A stretch of DNA of 64,000 bases. Origin: Bradyrhizobium sp. (lineage in GTDB: Bacteria; Pseudomonadota; Alphaproteobacteria; Rhizobiales; Xanthobacteraceae). The number at the start of each line of letters is the position of its first letter. Position 1 is the stretch's first letter. The notes under the pieces are model-generated. The model did not search any database. It was not told the DNA's origin and worked only from the letters and a program-made list of their open reading frames with translations. Location of the stretch: positions 1-64,000 of the forward strand of contig NZ_SSMW01000122.1 in assembly GCF_004799405.1 (NCBI RefSeq), in the 5' to 3' direction. Shown here piece after piece: positions 36,527 through 46,605 of this stretch. The position numbers were made by a program, and so were the translations under genes.

Positions 36527-37873
36527 ATGAGCCGCAAATATTTCGGGACGGACGGGATTCGGGGCCGCGCCAACGGTCTGATCACGCCGGAACTGGCGCT
36601 CAAGGTTGGGCAGGCGGCTGGATTGGTGTTCCAGCGCGGCGAGCATCGCCATCGCGTTGTGATCGGCAAGGATACCCGTCTTTCCGGATACATGATCGAA
36701 TACGCGATGGTGGCCGGCTTCACCTCGGTCGGCATGGATGTGCTGCTGCTCGGCCCGATGCCGACGCCGGCGGTGGCGATGCTCACCAAGTCGATGCGCG
36801 CCGATCTCGGCGTGATGATTTCGGCCTCGCACAACCTGTTCGAGGACAACGGCATCAAGCTGTTCGGCCCGCAGGGTTTCAAACTTTCCGACGACGTCGA
36901 AAGGCAGATCGAGCAGTTGCTCGATGAATCGCTCGACAAGCGCCTTGCGCAGAGCGCGAGCCTGGGGCGCGCCCGCCGTATCGACGGCGTTCATGACCGC
37001 TATATCGAATTCGCCAAGCGAACGCTGCCGCGCGATCTCAGCCTCGATGGTTTGCGCGTGGTGGTCGATTGCGCCAATGGCGCGGCCTACAAGGTGGTGC
37101 CGGAAGCGCTGTGGGAACTGGGCGCCGACGTGATTTCCATCGGCGTCGAGCCGGATGGATTCAACATCAACAAGGAATGCGGTTCCACCTCGCCGGAAGC
37201 CCTGAGCCGCAAGGTGCGCGAAATGCGCGCCGACATCGGCATCGCGCTCGACGGCGATGCCGACCGGGTTATCCTAGTCGACGAGCGCGGACATCTGGTC
37301 GATGGCGACCAATTGCTTGCGGTGATCGCGCAAAGCTGGAAGGAAGACGGCCGCCTCTCCAGGCCGGGCATCGTCGCGACCGTGATGTCGAATCTCGGGC
37401 TTGAGCGCTTTCTCGACGGCTTGGGCATCGAGCTCGTGCGCACCCCGGTCGGCGATCGCTACGTGCTCGAACAGATGCTGAGCCAAGGCTATAATCTCGG
37501 CGGCGAGCCATCCGGTCACATTATCCTGTCGGATTACGCCACCACCGGCGACGGCTTCGTTGCGGCGCTGCAGGTACTCGCGGTGGTGCAAAAGCTCCGC
37601 CGCCCGGTGTCGGAAGTCTGTCATCGCTTCGATCCGCTGCCGCAGATCCTGAAAAACGTGCGCTACCGCACCGGCAAGCCGCTCGACGACGCCGAGGTCA
37701 AATCGGCCATCGACGCCGGCGAAAAGCGGCTCAACGGCCACGGCCGGCTATTGGTCCGCTCTTCCGGCACCGAGCCCGTGATCCGCGTGATGGGCGAGGG
37801 CGACGACCGCATCCTGGTCGAGGAAGTTGTCGATCACATCGTCTCCGCGCTCGGTCACGCCGCGGCGGCCTGA
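36527..37873 (+). CDS. glmM: Phosphoglucosamine mutase
   Basis: 448 residues from the ATG at 36527 ([17 protein letters not shown]). It converts glucosamine-6-phosphate to glucosamine-1-phosphate for UDP-GlcNAc, peptidoglycan and lipid A. The phosphoserine loop is MISASHN (S101), the Mg site DGDADR (D242 onward), the sugar loop GGEPSGH, and the phosphate-binding end [12 protein letters not shown]. Size is standard. An upstream extension to 36461 has no family match. No partner gene is next to it (relatives often pair with ftsH). Confidence 0.95.
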   Translation: MSRKYFGTDGIRGRANGLITPELALKVGQAAGLVFQRGEHRHRVVIGKDTRLSGYMIEYAMVAGFTSVGMDVLLLGPMPTPAVAMLTKSMRADLGVMISASHNLFEDNGIKLFGPQGFKLSDDVERQIEQLLDESLDKRLAQSASLGRARRIDGVHDRYIEFAKRTLPRDLSLDGLRVVVDCANGAAYKVVPEALWELGADVISIGVEPDGFNINKECGSTSPEALSRKVREMRADIGIALDGDADRVILVDERGHLVDGDQLLAVIAQSWKEDGRLSRPGIVATVMSNLGLERFLDGLGIELVRTPVGDRYVLEQMLSQGYNLGGEPSGHIILSDYATTGDGFVAALQVLAVVQKLRRPVSEVCHRFDPLPQILKNVRYRTGKPLDDAEVKSAIDAGEKRLNGHGRLLVRSSGTEPVIRVMGEGDDRILVEEVVDHIVSALGHAAAA

Positions 37874-37992
37874 GCCTAACCGGCCGCACCCGAGCGCATC
37901 GCTGCCATTATCGATTGTTGCTGGTCGGCGCGGCGTCGGCATCGTAGGAAGTGCCGGTCACGGCGTTTGCGAATCTTTTGCGGAAGCATCCC

Positions 37993-39252
37993 TTGAACAA
38001 GCCTGTTGTCGTCTCCGAAGAAGCTCTGGGTGCGCCGATGATGGTGCCGGTTGTGACGTCCGGTTCCATGGCCAGGGCGGCCGCGGCAGGCCCGGCCTAC
38101 ATCGTGCTGGGCGGCATCAGCTTCTCGCATTTCCTCAACGACACCATGCAATCGCTGATCCCATCGGTCTATCCGATCCTGAAAGAGAACTATGCGCTCG
38201 ACTTTGCGCAGATCGGGCTGATCACGCTGGCGTTCCAGTTCACCGCCTCGCTGCTGCAGCCGGTGGTCGGACATTTCACCGACAAGAAGGCGCAGCCGTT
38301 TTCACTTTGCGTCGGCATGGGATCGACCTTTTTCGGGCTGCTGCTGCTCAGCATCGCGCACCAGTATCTTGTGATTCTGGTTGCGGCGGCGCTGGTCGGG
38401 CTCGGTTCGGCGGTGTTCCATCCGGAATCGGCGCGGATCGCGCGGCTGGCCTCGGGCGGGCGCTACGGCTTCGCGCAGTCGGTATTCCAGGTCGGCGGCA
38501 GCTTCGGCTCCGCGATGGGCCCGTTGCTGGCGGCGTCGATCGTGGTGCCGTTCGGGCAACCGAGCATCGCCTGGTTTTCATCGATCGCATTCCTGGCGAT
38601 CATCATCCTGTGGCGGATCGGGCTCTGGTACCGGCCGCAGATCGCGGCGAGGAAGTTCGCTGCGCCCCAGCCGCATCCGGACGCGCCGAGTTCGCGCCGC
38701 GTCATGATCGCGCTGGTGGTGCTGGTGGCGCTGCTGTTCTCCAAGCAGCTCTATGTCTCCAGCCTGTCGAGCTATTACATGTTCTACCTGATCGACAAAT
38801 TCGGGGTCTCGACCCAGGCCGCCCAGCTCTATCTGTTCGTGTTTCTGGCCGCCAACGCGATCGGGGCGTTCTTCGGCGGACCGATCGGCGACCGGTTCGG
38901 CCGCAAATACGTCATCTGGTTTTCGATCCTCGGCGCACTGCCGTTCACGCTGGCGCTGCCGCACGCCGGCCTGGTCACGGGCGCGGTGCTGACGGTGTTC
39001 ATCGGCCTGATCATCTCGTCGACCACGTCGTCGATCATCGTGTTCGCGCAGGAGTTGATGCCGCACCGGTTCGGGATGATCTCGGGCGTGTTCTTCGGCG
39101 TCGCCTTCGGCATCGGGGGTCTCGGCGCCGCGGTGCTCGGCAAGGTCGCCGACCATACCGGCATCGCATTCGTCTATCAGGTCTGCGCATTCCTGCCGGC
39201 GATCGGGCTGCTCGCGATATTCCTGCCGAAGATGCCAAGGTCCGCGCACTGA
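37993..39252 (+). CDS. fsr: MFS transporter, fosmidomycin resistance protein (Fsr)-like
   Basis: 419 residues from a TTG at 37993 with GGAAGCATCCC upstream; a GTG at 37951 is possible. About 12 transmembrane helices in two halves separated by a charged loop (RPQIAARKFAAPQPHPDA). The family opening FSHFLNDTMQSLIPSVYPILK and the loop GHFTDKK are characteristic of Fsr, an inner-membrane drug/proton antiporter. Natural substrate unknown. It stands alone, 120 bases after glmM. Confidence 0.85.
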   Translation: MNKPVVVSEEALGAPMMVPVVTSGSMARAAAAGPAYIVLGGISFSHFLNDTMQSLIPSVYPILKENYALDFAQIGLITLAFQFTASLLQPVVGHFTDKKAQPFSLCVGMGSTFFGLLLLSIAHQYLVILVAAALVGLGSAVFHPESARIARLASGGRYGFAQSVFQVGGSFGSAMGPLLAASIVVPFGQPSIAWFSSIAFLAIIILWRIGLWYRPQIAARKFAAPQPHPDAPSSRRVMIALVVLVALLFSKQLYVSSLSSYYMFYLIDKFGVSTQAAQLYLFVFLAANAIGAFFGGPIGDRFGRKYVIWFSILGALPFTLALPHAGLVTGAVLTVFIGLIISSTTSSIIVFAQELMPHRFGMISGVFFGVAFGIGGLGAAVLGKVADHTGIAFVYQVCAFLPAIGLLAIFLPKMPRSAH

Positions 39253-39390
39253 CGCGGACGGCCCGGGCAGAGGCTCTTTGCGGATTTTGTCAACGTATTG
39301 TTAGTGATTGTGGCGATTCCGCCATTTTTGCGCGGGCCGGCTTCCTCGCCTGGAAAAATAGTCACAGATTATCAACCTTAAAAATTAGGG

Positions 39391-39405
39391 TTAAGCGACG
39401 CTTAA
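39391..39405. promoter_or_regulatory. CtrA-like box (TTAA-N7-TTAA)
   Basis: TTAAGCGACGCTTAA fits TTAA-N7-TTAA exactly, the Caulobacter-type CtrA recognition sequence, and is a perfect palindrome around the central A. It lies 82 bases upstream of the start of the outer-membrane protein gene at 39488. A near match (TTAACGGGCGATAAA) occurs at 43181 upstream of the small gene at 43282. Confidence 0.5.
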
Positions 39406-39487
39406 GCATTTGGTGCCATCGTCCGACCGTGAGTTTTTTGATGTGGGGCCTCCGCTGTCTGCCTCACCGGACAAAAGGACGAAGCCA

Positions 39488-40345
39488 ATGCGTAGCGTTA
39501 AGTCTATCGTTGCCGCCGGAGCGGCATCCCTGTTGTCGTCGGCGGCGTTTGCCGCGGACATGCCTTCCATCATGCCGCCGCCGATGTCATATGCGCCGCC
39601 TCCGATCGAGGATTTCGGCGGATGGTATCTTCGCGGCGATATTGGCTTCAGCAATCAGAACGTCAAGAAGGTTCTCGACACCAACGCCGCCGCCTACAAC
39701 AACGTGGCGGTCACGCAGACCAGCGGTTTCGGTAGCGCCGGAATCTTCGACGCGGGCGTCGGTTATCGGTTCAACAACTGGTTCAGGGTGGATGTCACCG
39801 GTCAATACCGCGGCAACTCCAATTTCACCGGCCTCGATGTCATCACCGGAACCGGTCCGTTGGCCGGTTTTGTAGGGACTGACAACTATACCGCGACCAA
39901 GTCGGAACTTCTCTTTCTCGCCAACGCCTATGCCGATCTCGGTACCTGGTGGTGCATCACGCCGTTCATCGGCGCCGGTGTCGGTACGTCGCGGGTATCG
40001 ATCGGCAATTTTACCGACACCGGTGATTTCATAACTCTCGCCCCGGCTCAGGCTCACAGCTTCAACTATGCCGGTCAGGCTTCGCAGTGGAATTTCGCCT
40101 GGGCGCTGCATGCGGGTCTTGCCTACAAGGTCAGTCCTGGCCTCACGCTGGAGCTTGCCTACAGCTACGTCGATATGGGTAAAGGCATGACCGGCCCGAC
40201 CAACTCTTTCGATCAAGTGACCAACACCACCCACGCCCCGTTCTCGTTCAACAACATCACCTCCAACGACGTGATGCTGGGCCTGCGTTGGGAACTGAAC
40301 AGCCCGCCGGTCTACGCGCCGCCGCCGCTGATCCGCAAGGGCTGA
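39488..40345 (+). CDS. Outer membrane beta-barrel protein
   Basis: 285 residues from the ATG at 39488 with AAGGACGAAGCC upstream. Signal peptide MRSVKSIVAAGAASLLSSAA, cleaved at FAADMP. The mature N-terminus is proline-rich (PPPMSYAPPPIEDFGGWYLRGDIG), typical of Omp25/Omp31/RopB-like barrels. About eight beta strands follow, with aromatic girdles such as GAGIFDAGVGYRFNNWFRVDVTGQY. The barrel ends LGLRWELNSP followed by a proline tail. A structural surface protein, perhaps under CtrA control given the box upstream, and followed by a strong terminator. Confidence 0.85.
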   Translation: MRSVKSIVAAGAASLLSSAAFAADMPSIMPPPMSYAPPPIEDFGGWYLRGDIGFSNQNVKKVLDTNAAAYNNVAVTQTSGFGSAGIFDAGVGYRFNNWFRVDVTGQYRGNSNFTGLDVITGTGPLAGFVGTDNYTATKSELLFLANAYADLGTWWCITPFIGAGVGTSRVSIGNFTDTGDFITLAPAQAHSFNYAGQASQWNFAWALHAGLAYKVSPGLTLELAYSYVDMGKGMTGPTNSFDQVTNTTHAPFSFNNITSNDVMLGLRWELNSPPVYAPPPLIRKG

Positions 40346-40369
40346 TCGAGCTACCTGTTAATGGTTGTT

Positions 40370-40403
40370 AACGGCGCGGGATTTTCCCGCGCCGTTTCGT
40401 TTT
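40370..40403 (+). terminator. Rho-independent terminator of the outer-membrane protein gene
   Basis: AACGGCGCGGG, ATTTT loop, CCCGCGCCGTT, then TCGTTTT. Perfect 11-bp stem, 24 bases after the stop at 40345. Confidence 0.88.
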
Positions 40404-40891
40404 GCGCCGCGCGGGCGATTCGGAGCGAATGTGGCCGTGCCGGCGCAAGGCGGGGAATCCTCGCGGACCAACTGCAAGGTGGCGGGATCCGGCCAGCGGG
40501 ACGATGGTGACGCCAACCTGACCGCAGCGTTACGCTGGACCGCTTCAAGCAGGCATTCTTAAGCTGCCCGAGACCCCCGGCATTCGCGGCGCCCGACAAG
40601 CCTGCATTTGGGCGTGGTGACAGGTCTCGCGTTGCCGAGCAATCAGCCGGCGCTCGATTCCGAGAGGACTGCAGCGTCCTTAGGGGCATGCTGGATGCCG
40701 CGAGCGGGAAACGTGTAAACGGCTGCACACCGCCGGGCTCAGGCGTATGCGTCTGTCCCTGAGCAGCAAGGGAAGATCGCGCCGCGACTACCGAACCCCG
40801 ATGCAGACGGCGATTCGTCAAAGCCAGCGATCGCAGGGACCGTTTGTCGATCGACCGGCCACCACACCGGTGGCCAACTCCCGCACAAATC
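40404..40891. other. Gap between two outer-membrane protein terminators
   Basis: About 490 bases. No gene I would support: the reading frames present are arginine-, proline- and serine-rich without a ribosome binding site or family feature. No repeat family seen elsewhere in the window is recognisable here. Confidence 0.4.
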
Positions 40892-40918
40892 AAAAGACCG
40901 CCCCGAAAGGGCGGTCTG
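40892..40918 (-). terminator. Rho-independent terminator of the 40948 outer-membrane protein gene
   Basis: On the minus strand AGACCGCCC, TTTCG loop, GGGCGGTCT, then TTTT. Lies 30 bases downstream of the stop at 40948. Confidence 0.85.
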
Positions 40919-40947
40919 TGTTTTTGTCCTTGTGGGAAACATCGCCG

Positions 40948-41826
40948 TCAGAACTTGTAGCCGATTCCCGCTCGCACGGTGTTCATCGTCACCGACGTAT
41001 TTTCGACCGACAGGAACCTGATATATTCCCATTCGCCACGCATGAACACGTTGTTCCACAACATGTATTCCATGCCGAGACCGCCGGTCCAGCCGACCAC
41101 GAAATTGTTGGGGCGTTCCTGGCCAACGGTTGTCGTCAACGACGGAATGATAACCGGCGGGCCGAATACCGTGGTCGTGACGCCGAGGTTGGTGGTCGTG
41201 ACGTCCTGCTCCTTGGTTACGAAGCTTGTCACCGAGCGCGAGACGTCCATACGGCCAACGGCAACACCGCCGAATACATAGGGCAGGAAATTGCCGGTCG
41301 CCCAGCCTGTGCGGCCCCTGAGCGTGATCACGTCCTTGATGTGCACCGCGGCGGTTCCGCTCAGCGTTACCGCATAGGTATCGGTGGTGTTCGGAGGCGG
41401 AGTTTCGCCCTTCGGATTGACGAATAAAAGCGGCCCGATCGAGCTGGTGGACGAGCCTGCGAGCCCGTTGAGGTAGCTGTAATTGGCCTCGACGCCGAAA
41501 ACCAGGTCGTCCCATTGGTAGTTGCGGCCGACGAAACCGCCGAATCCGGCGGTATGCGGGTTGGCCCTGCTTAACGCCGACAGTTGCGAGGTCGGATCCT
41601 CGAGCACCGTGTCGCGAAAAATGAAGTTGGTCAGGCCCTGGAGGCTTTTGCGGAAATCGATGTTTGCCGCTGAATAGCCGACCTGGCCGCCCGCATACCA
41701 TCCATCCCAGTTTCGGGTCGGCGTCTGATCGGCGGGGACGCTGCCGCGCAGAAAGTCGGGCATATCCGCAGCCTGCGCGGTGCCCACAGCTCCAAACGTC
41801 ACTACAGCCATCAAAAATCGACGCAT
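40948..41826 (-). CDS. Outer membrane beta-barrel protein, porin-like
   Basis: 292 residues from the ATG at 41826, with GCAGGAG upstream (a TTG directly before is an alternative). Signal peptide MRRFLMAVVTFGAVGTAQAA, then ADMPDFLRGSV and the family-typical RNWDGWYAGGQVGYSAAN. The C-terminus RAGIGYKF with a terminal Phe is the outer-membrane insertion signal. The strand-turn pattern and loops fit the Omp25/Omp31-like eight-strand family, with longer loops than at 39488. It is convergent with that gene, and both have terminators. Confidence 0.85.
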   Translation of the reverse strand: MRRFLMAVVTFGAVGTAQAADMPDFLRGSVPADQTPTRNWDGWYAGGQVGYSAANIDFRKSLQGLTNFIFRDTVLEDPTSQLSALSRANPHTAGFGGFVGRNYQWDDLVFGVEANYSYLNGLAGSSTSSIGPLLFVNPKGETPPPNTTDTYAVTLSGTAAVHIKDVITLRGRTGWATGNFLPYVFGGVAVGRMDVSRSVTSFVTKEQDVTTTNLGVTTTVFGPPVIIPSLTTTVGQERPNNFVVGWTGGLGMEYMLWNNVFMRGEWEYIRFLSVENTSVTMNTVRAGIGYKF

Positions 41827-42036
41827 CAAACGCTCCTGCCGGCACTCAACTGGCGGCGATTATGATTTGTTAACGTTAATCAATCGTGAAGTTGGCGAAC
41901 CGATTCTGGCGCGCGACGGCATCGGCTACAAATTCCGATCGGTGACCGGTTCCGATCCTCGCCGGCGAGACACCGCCTTGACAGGCAATGACCCGGCTGG
42001 TCCGATGCCGCTCCGGTCCGGGAGCCCGCGCAATCG

Positions 42037-42627
42037 ATGAAAATCCATGGCGATGCCAAATCGGGCAATTGCCTGAAGGTGAAATGGGTGTGCGACCGGC
42101 TCGGGCTGCCCTACACGTGGATCGCGGTCGATACGCTCAAACGCGAGACCCGCACCTCGCAATTCCTCAAGCTCAACAATGCGGGTCAGGTTCCGGTCGT
42201 CGAATTCGACGACGGGCGGGTATTGGCGGAATCCAACGCCATCATCCGCTACCTGGCCCGTGGTAGCGATCTGATCCCAGCGGACGCCTTTGCGGCGGCG
42301 AAGATGGACGAATGGCTGTTCTGGGAACAGTACAGCCACGAGCCCTATATCGCGGTCTGCCGCTACCAGATGCTCTATCTCGGCAAGCCGGCCTCCGACC
42401 TCGATCCCGACAAGGTCAAGCGTGGCTACGCGGCGCTGGCGCGGATGGAACAGCAACTCGCCGCGACCCGATTTTTGGTCGGTGAAGGCGTCAGCCTCGC
42501 CGACGTCTCGCTGTTGGCCTATACAAGGCTGGCGCATGAAGGCGGCTTTCACCTCGACGGCTATGCCGCCGTGCGGCGCTGGATCGGCGAGACCGAACGG
42601 TCTCTCGGGCTGACGCCGGCGCACTGA
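42037..42627 (+). CDS. Glutathione S-transferase
   Basis: 196 residues. The thioredoxin-fold half starts MKIHGDAKSGNCLKVKWVCD, with the Ser/Asn or Cys17 in the catalytic turn and LNNAGQVPVVEF (cis-Pro) and LAESNAIIRYLARG. The helical half contains VSLADVSLLAYTR. Layout resembles the GST at 17139. Short for a GST but complete. It is followed after 11 bases by the GNAT gene in the same direction, so they probably form a two-gene operon. Confidence 0.9.
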   Translation: MKIHGDAKSGNCLKVKWVCDRLGLPYTWIAVDTLKRETRTSQFLKLNNAGQVPVVEFDDGRVLAESNAIIRYLARGSDLIPADAFAAAKMDEWLFWEQYSHEPYIAVCRYQMLYLGKPASDLDPDKVKRGYAALARMEQQLAATRFLVGEGVSLADVSLLAYTRLAHEGGFHLDGYAAVRRWIGETERSLGLTPAH

Positions 42628-42638
42628 CTGGAGCGATC

Positions 42639-43109
42639 ATGGCCGCGACTTCTCCGGTTACCATCCGGCGCGCCCGCCGCGACGATGTCGGCGCCATCGT
42701 GCGGATGTTGGCGGACGATCCGCTCGGCCGCGCGCGGGAACGGCTCGAGGATCCGCTGCCATCGTCCTATTTCCTGGCGTTCGACAGGCTCGAACAGAAT
42801 CCGCACATCCAGCTGATGGTCGCGGAGGAGGGCGGCGGTTCCGTCGTGGGCTGCCTGCAGCTCTGCGTCCTGCCGGGAATAAGTTCGCAAGGCGCCTCGC
42901 GCGCTTTGATCGAGGACGTTCGCGTCGCCAGCCATTGCCGCAGCCGCGGCATCGGCGAGCAGTTGGTGCAATGGGCCATTGCCGAGGCCAGGGTCAAGGG
43001 CTGCAAGCTGGTCGAACTGTTGACCCATCAAACCCGCGTCGATGCCCAGCGGTTCTACCTGCGGCTGGGATTTCAGGCGAGCCATGTCGGCATGACGATG
43101 CGATTTTGA
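42639..43109 (+). CDS. GNAT family N-acetyltransferase
   Basis: 156 residues. GNAT fold with the acetyl-CoA-binding motif VRVASHCRSRGIGEQLVQWAI (RxxGxG/A pattern as SRGIGE), and the core IRRARRDDVGAIVRMLADDPL at the start. Substrate unknown. It directly follows the GST gene and probably shares its transcript. No signal peptide. Confidence 0.85.
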   Translation: MAATSPVTIRRARRDDVGAIVRMLADDPLGRARERLEDPLPSSYFLAFDRLEQNPHIQLMVAEEGGGSVVGCLQLCVLPGISSQGASRALIEDVRVASHCRSRGIGEQLVQWAIAEARVKGCKLVELLTHQTRVDAQRFYLRLGFQASHVGMTMRF

Positions 43110-43281
43110 TCAGGCTTGCCCATCGCCAATCGGCATCGCCCTTGCGTCTGTTGCGAAACGGGTTTCGGCATTCGTTCCGGTTAACGGGCGATAAACTAAC
43201 CGATCTTTCGTAATTTTTGCTCGGCGTCTTTCGTGGCACGCTGACTGTCCCCGGAGGGCTGGGGCGGTTTGGGGACCGAAC

Positions 43282-43488
43282 ATGAGAAACTATTCGATTG
43301 TCCGTATCGGCAGAGAATATGTCGTGCAGGCCGATGAAAAGAGCGTCCTGAAAGTCGCAAGCCGGCGCAGAGCCGCACGGCTGGTCACCGATGCGGCTGA
43401 ACTGCTGGATTCGCAAACGCCGGCGCAACCATCGGCGCAAACGCATGGCGGGTCAGCTATCACACCGGATCCTTCCAAAGTTCCTTGA
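43282..43488 (+). CDS. Small hypothetical protein, 68 aa
   Basis: MRNYSIVRIGREYVVQADEK opens a short beta/alpha segment, followed by a basic stretch (VASRRRAARLVTDAAELL) and a proline/serine tail. Small proteins of this type (RxYxVVRxGxxYVV...) seem common in Bradyrhizobium. No function is known. A near match to a CtrA box lies about 90 bases upstream. Confidence 0.6.
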   Translation: MRNYSIVRIGREYVVQADEKSVLKVASRRRAARLVTDAAELLDSQTPAQPSAQTHGGSAITPDPSKVP

Positions 43489-43494
43489 CGATCC

Positions 43495-43562
43495 CGGGCG
43501 ATTCCCTTAATCACCGCGGCGGGACACCTCCCCCCAACGGGAGGCTACTATCTGGAAGGATA
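43495..43562 (+). ncRNA. Candidate serC RNA leader motif
   Basis: Between the 43282 gene and serC lies CGGGCGATTCCCTTAATCAC followed by CGCGGCGGGACACCTCCCCCC AACGGGAGG-type hairpin (CCTCCCC...GGGAGG) ending five bases before the start region of serC. An alphaproteobacterial structured RNA upstream of serC-serA is known from comparative work (the serC motif). The position and CTCCC/GGGAG stem fit, but I could not check the consensus base by base. Confidence 0.5.
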
Positions 43563-43566
43563 GATC

Positions 43567-44739
<1,173 letters not shown>

Positions 44740-44749
44740 GTTTTCCCTT

Positions 44750-44880
44750 AACCTCTCCCCGTTCTTCACGGGGAGAGGTCGGCGCGCAGCGCCGGGTGAG
44801 GGGCTGTTTCGAGCACCGCACCCGTCGATAGATGCCCCTCACCCCGACCCTCTCCCCGCAAGCGCGGGGCGAGGAGAAGT
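44750..44880. repeat. Palindromic repeat family B pair between serC and serA
   Basis: ACCTCTCCCCGTTCTTCACG GGGAGAGGTCGG and, inverted, CACCCCGACCCTCTCCCCGC AAGCGCGGGGCGAGG. Each half is a hairpin, and the halves face each other across TGAGGGG/CCCCTCA, so the whole forms a 130-bp compound palindrome. It would be transcribed in the serC-serA message if the two share a promoter. Confidence 0.7.
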
Positions 44881-44952
44881 AATCTCCCCAAGATATCATC
44901 CCACTCCGGCGCTTGGCGCCAACCCTCCCGCTGGAGGGCAGAGGAACACAAA

Positions 44953-46542
44953 ATGACAAAACCCAGAGTTCTCATTTCCGACGCGCTGTCGCCGGCCGCC
45001 GTGCAGATTTTCAAAGACCGCGGCATCGACGTGGATTTCCAGCCCAATCTCGGCAAGGACAAGGAAAAACTCGCCGAGATCATCGGCGATTACGACGGCC
45101 TCGCGATCCGCTCCGCCACCAAGGCCACGGCGAAAATCATCGAGAAGGCAAAGCGGCTGAAAGTGATCGGCCGCGCCGGGATCGGCGTCGACAATGTCGA
45201 GATTCCCGCCGCCACGGCCAAGGGCATCATCGTGATGAACACGCCGTTCGGCAATTCGATCACCACCGCCGAACACGCCATCACCCTGATGCTGGCGCTG
45301 GCGCGCGAAATTCCGCAGGCCGACGCCTCGACCCAGGCCGGCAAGTGGGAGAAGAACCGCTTCATGGGGGTGGAGATCACCGGCAAGACGCTCGGCGTGA
45401 TCGGCTGCGGCAACATCGGCGCGATCGTCGCCGACCGCGCGCTGGGCCTGCGGATGAAGGTGATCGCGTACGATCCGTTCCTGTCGCCGGAGCGCGCCAA
45501 GGACATCGGCGTCGAAAAGGTCGAACTCGACGACCTGTTGAAGCGCGCCGATTTCATCACGCTGCATACGCCGCTGACCGACAAAACCCGCAACATCATC
45601 GACGCGGCGGCGCTGGCCAGGATGAAGAAGGGCGTCCGCATCATCAATTGCGCGCGCGGCGGACTGGTCGACGAGCAGGCGCTGGTCGATGCGCTCAATT
45701 CCGGCCATGTCGCAGGCGCGGCGTTCGACGTATTCGTCGAGGAGCCCGCCACCTCCAACGTGCTGTTCGGTCATCCCAATGTGATCTGCACGCCGCATCT
45801 GGGCGCCGCCACCACCGAGGCGCAGGAAAATGTCGCGTTGCAGGTAGCCGAACAGATGTCGGATTATCTGTTGTCCGGCGCGATCTCCAACGCGGTCAAC
45901 TTCCCGTCGATCACCGCGGAGGAGGCGCCCAAGCTGAGGCCGTTCATTGAACTTGCCGAAAAGCTCGGCTCGTTCGCCGGCCAGCTCACCGAGACCGGCA
46001 TCGCGAAGGTGCAGATCACCTATGAGGGTCACGTCGCGGAGATGAAGATCAAGGCGCTGACCTCGGCGGCGCTGTCGGGGCTGCTGCGGCCGATGCTCGG
46101 CGACGTTAACGTGGTCTCGGCGCCGGTCGTCGCCAAGGAGCGCGGCATGGTGGTCGACGAGATCGTGCGCGCGGCGCAGAGCGACTACGAAAGCCTGATC
46201 ACGGTCACCGTCACCACCGAGCGGCAGGAGCGATCGGTGTCGGGTACGGTCTATGCCGACGGCAAGCCGCGGCTGGTCGACATCAAGGGCATCCGGGTCG
46301 ACGCCGAGTTCGGCAAATCGATGATTTACGTCACCAACGAGGACAAGCCCGGATTCATCGGCAGCTTCGCAGGCCTGCTCGGCGACGCCAAAATCAACAT
46401 CGCGACCTTCCATCTCGGCCGAACCAAACAGGGCGGCGACGCCATCGCGCTGGTCGAGGTCGACGGCGCGGTGCCGCCGGAGGTGCTCGCCAAGGTGCAG
46501 GCGCTGCCGCAGGTGAAGCAGGCCAAGGCGCTGGCGTTTTAG
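44953..46542 (+). CDS. serA: D-3-phosphoglycerate dehydrogenase
   Basis: 529 residues, the long type with an ASB domain and a C-terminal ACT domain. It oxidises 3-phosphoglycerate with NAD, the first step of serine synthesis. Substrate-binding and NAD domains contain GRAGIGVDN, GVIGCGNIG (148-156), CARGGLVDE with the catalytic Arg, and HLGAATTEA with the catalytic His. The ACT domain is from about 455 (MIYVTNEDKPGFIGSFAGLLG), where serine would give feedback inhibition. It is preceded by GGAGGGCAGAGGAACACAAA. It follows serC. Confidence 0.95.
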   Translation: MTKPRVLISDALSPAAVQIFKDRGIDVDFQPNLGKDKEKLAEIIGDYDGLAIRSATKATAKIIEKAKRLKVIGRAGIGVDNVEIPAATAKGIIVMNTPFGNSITTAEHAITLMLALAREIPQADASTQAGKWEKNRFMGVEITGKTLGVIGCGNIGAIVADRALGLRMKVIAYDPFLSPERAKDIGVEKVELDDLLKRADFITLHTPLTDKTRNIIDAAALARMKKGVRIINCARGGLVDEQALVDALNSGHVAGAAFDVFVEEPATSNVLFGHPNVICTPHLGAATTEAQENVALQVAEQMSDYLLSGAISNAVNFPSITAEEAPKLRPFIELAEKLGSFAGQLTETGIAKVQITYEGHVAEMKIKALTSAALSGLLRPMLGDVNVVSAPVVAKERGMVVDEIVRAAQSDYESLITVTVTTERQERSVSGTVYADGKPRLVDIKGIRVDAEFGKSMIYVTNEDKPGFIGSFAGLLGDAKINIATFHLGRTKQGGDAIALVEVDGAVPPEVLAKVQALPQVKQAKALAF

Positions 46543-46605
46543 GATACGAGAGGCTTATTCCTTGACCGCGCCCGATCGCGACCGGAACCGTCTTGTTGGC
46601 GCCTG

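Noticed and set aside
37827-39875. 682-codon open frame on the + strand overlapping the Fsr gene and the outer-membrane protein gene
   Set aside because: Different frame from both supported genes, arginine-rich, spans a terminator-free gap; it is a bias artefact.
40351-40893. 180-codon open frame on the minus strand in the gap between two outer-membrane protein genes
   Set aside because: No ribosome binding site, arginine/serine/proline-rich, overlaps two terminators.
44896-46413. 505-codon open frame on the minus strand across serA
   Set aside because: Antisense to serA, which has all catalytic motifs.
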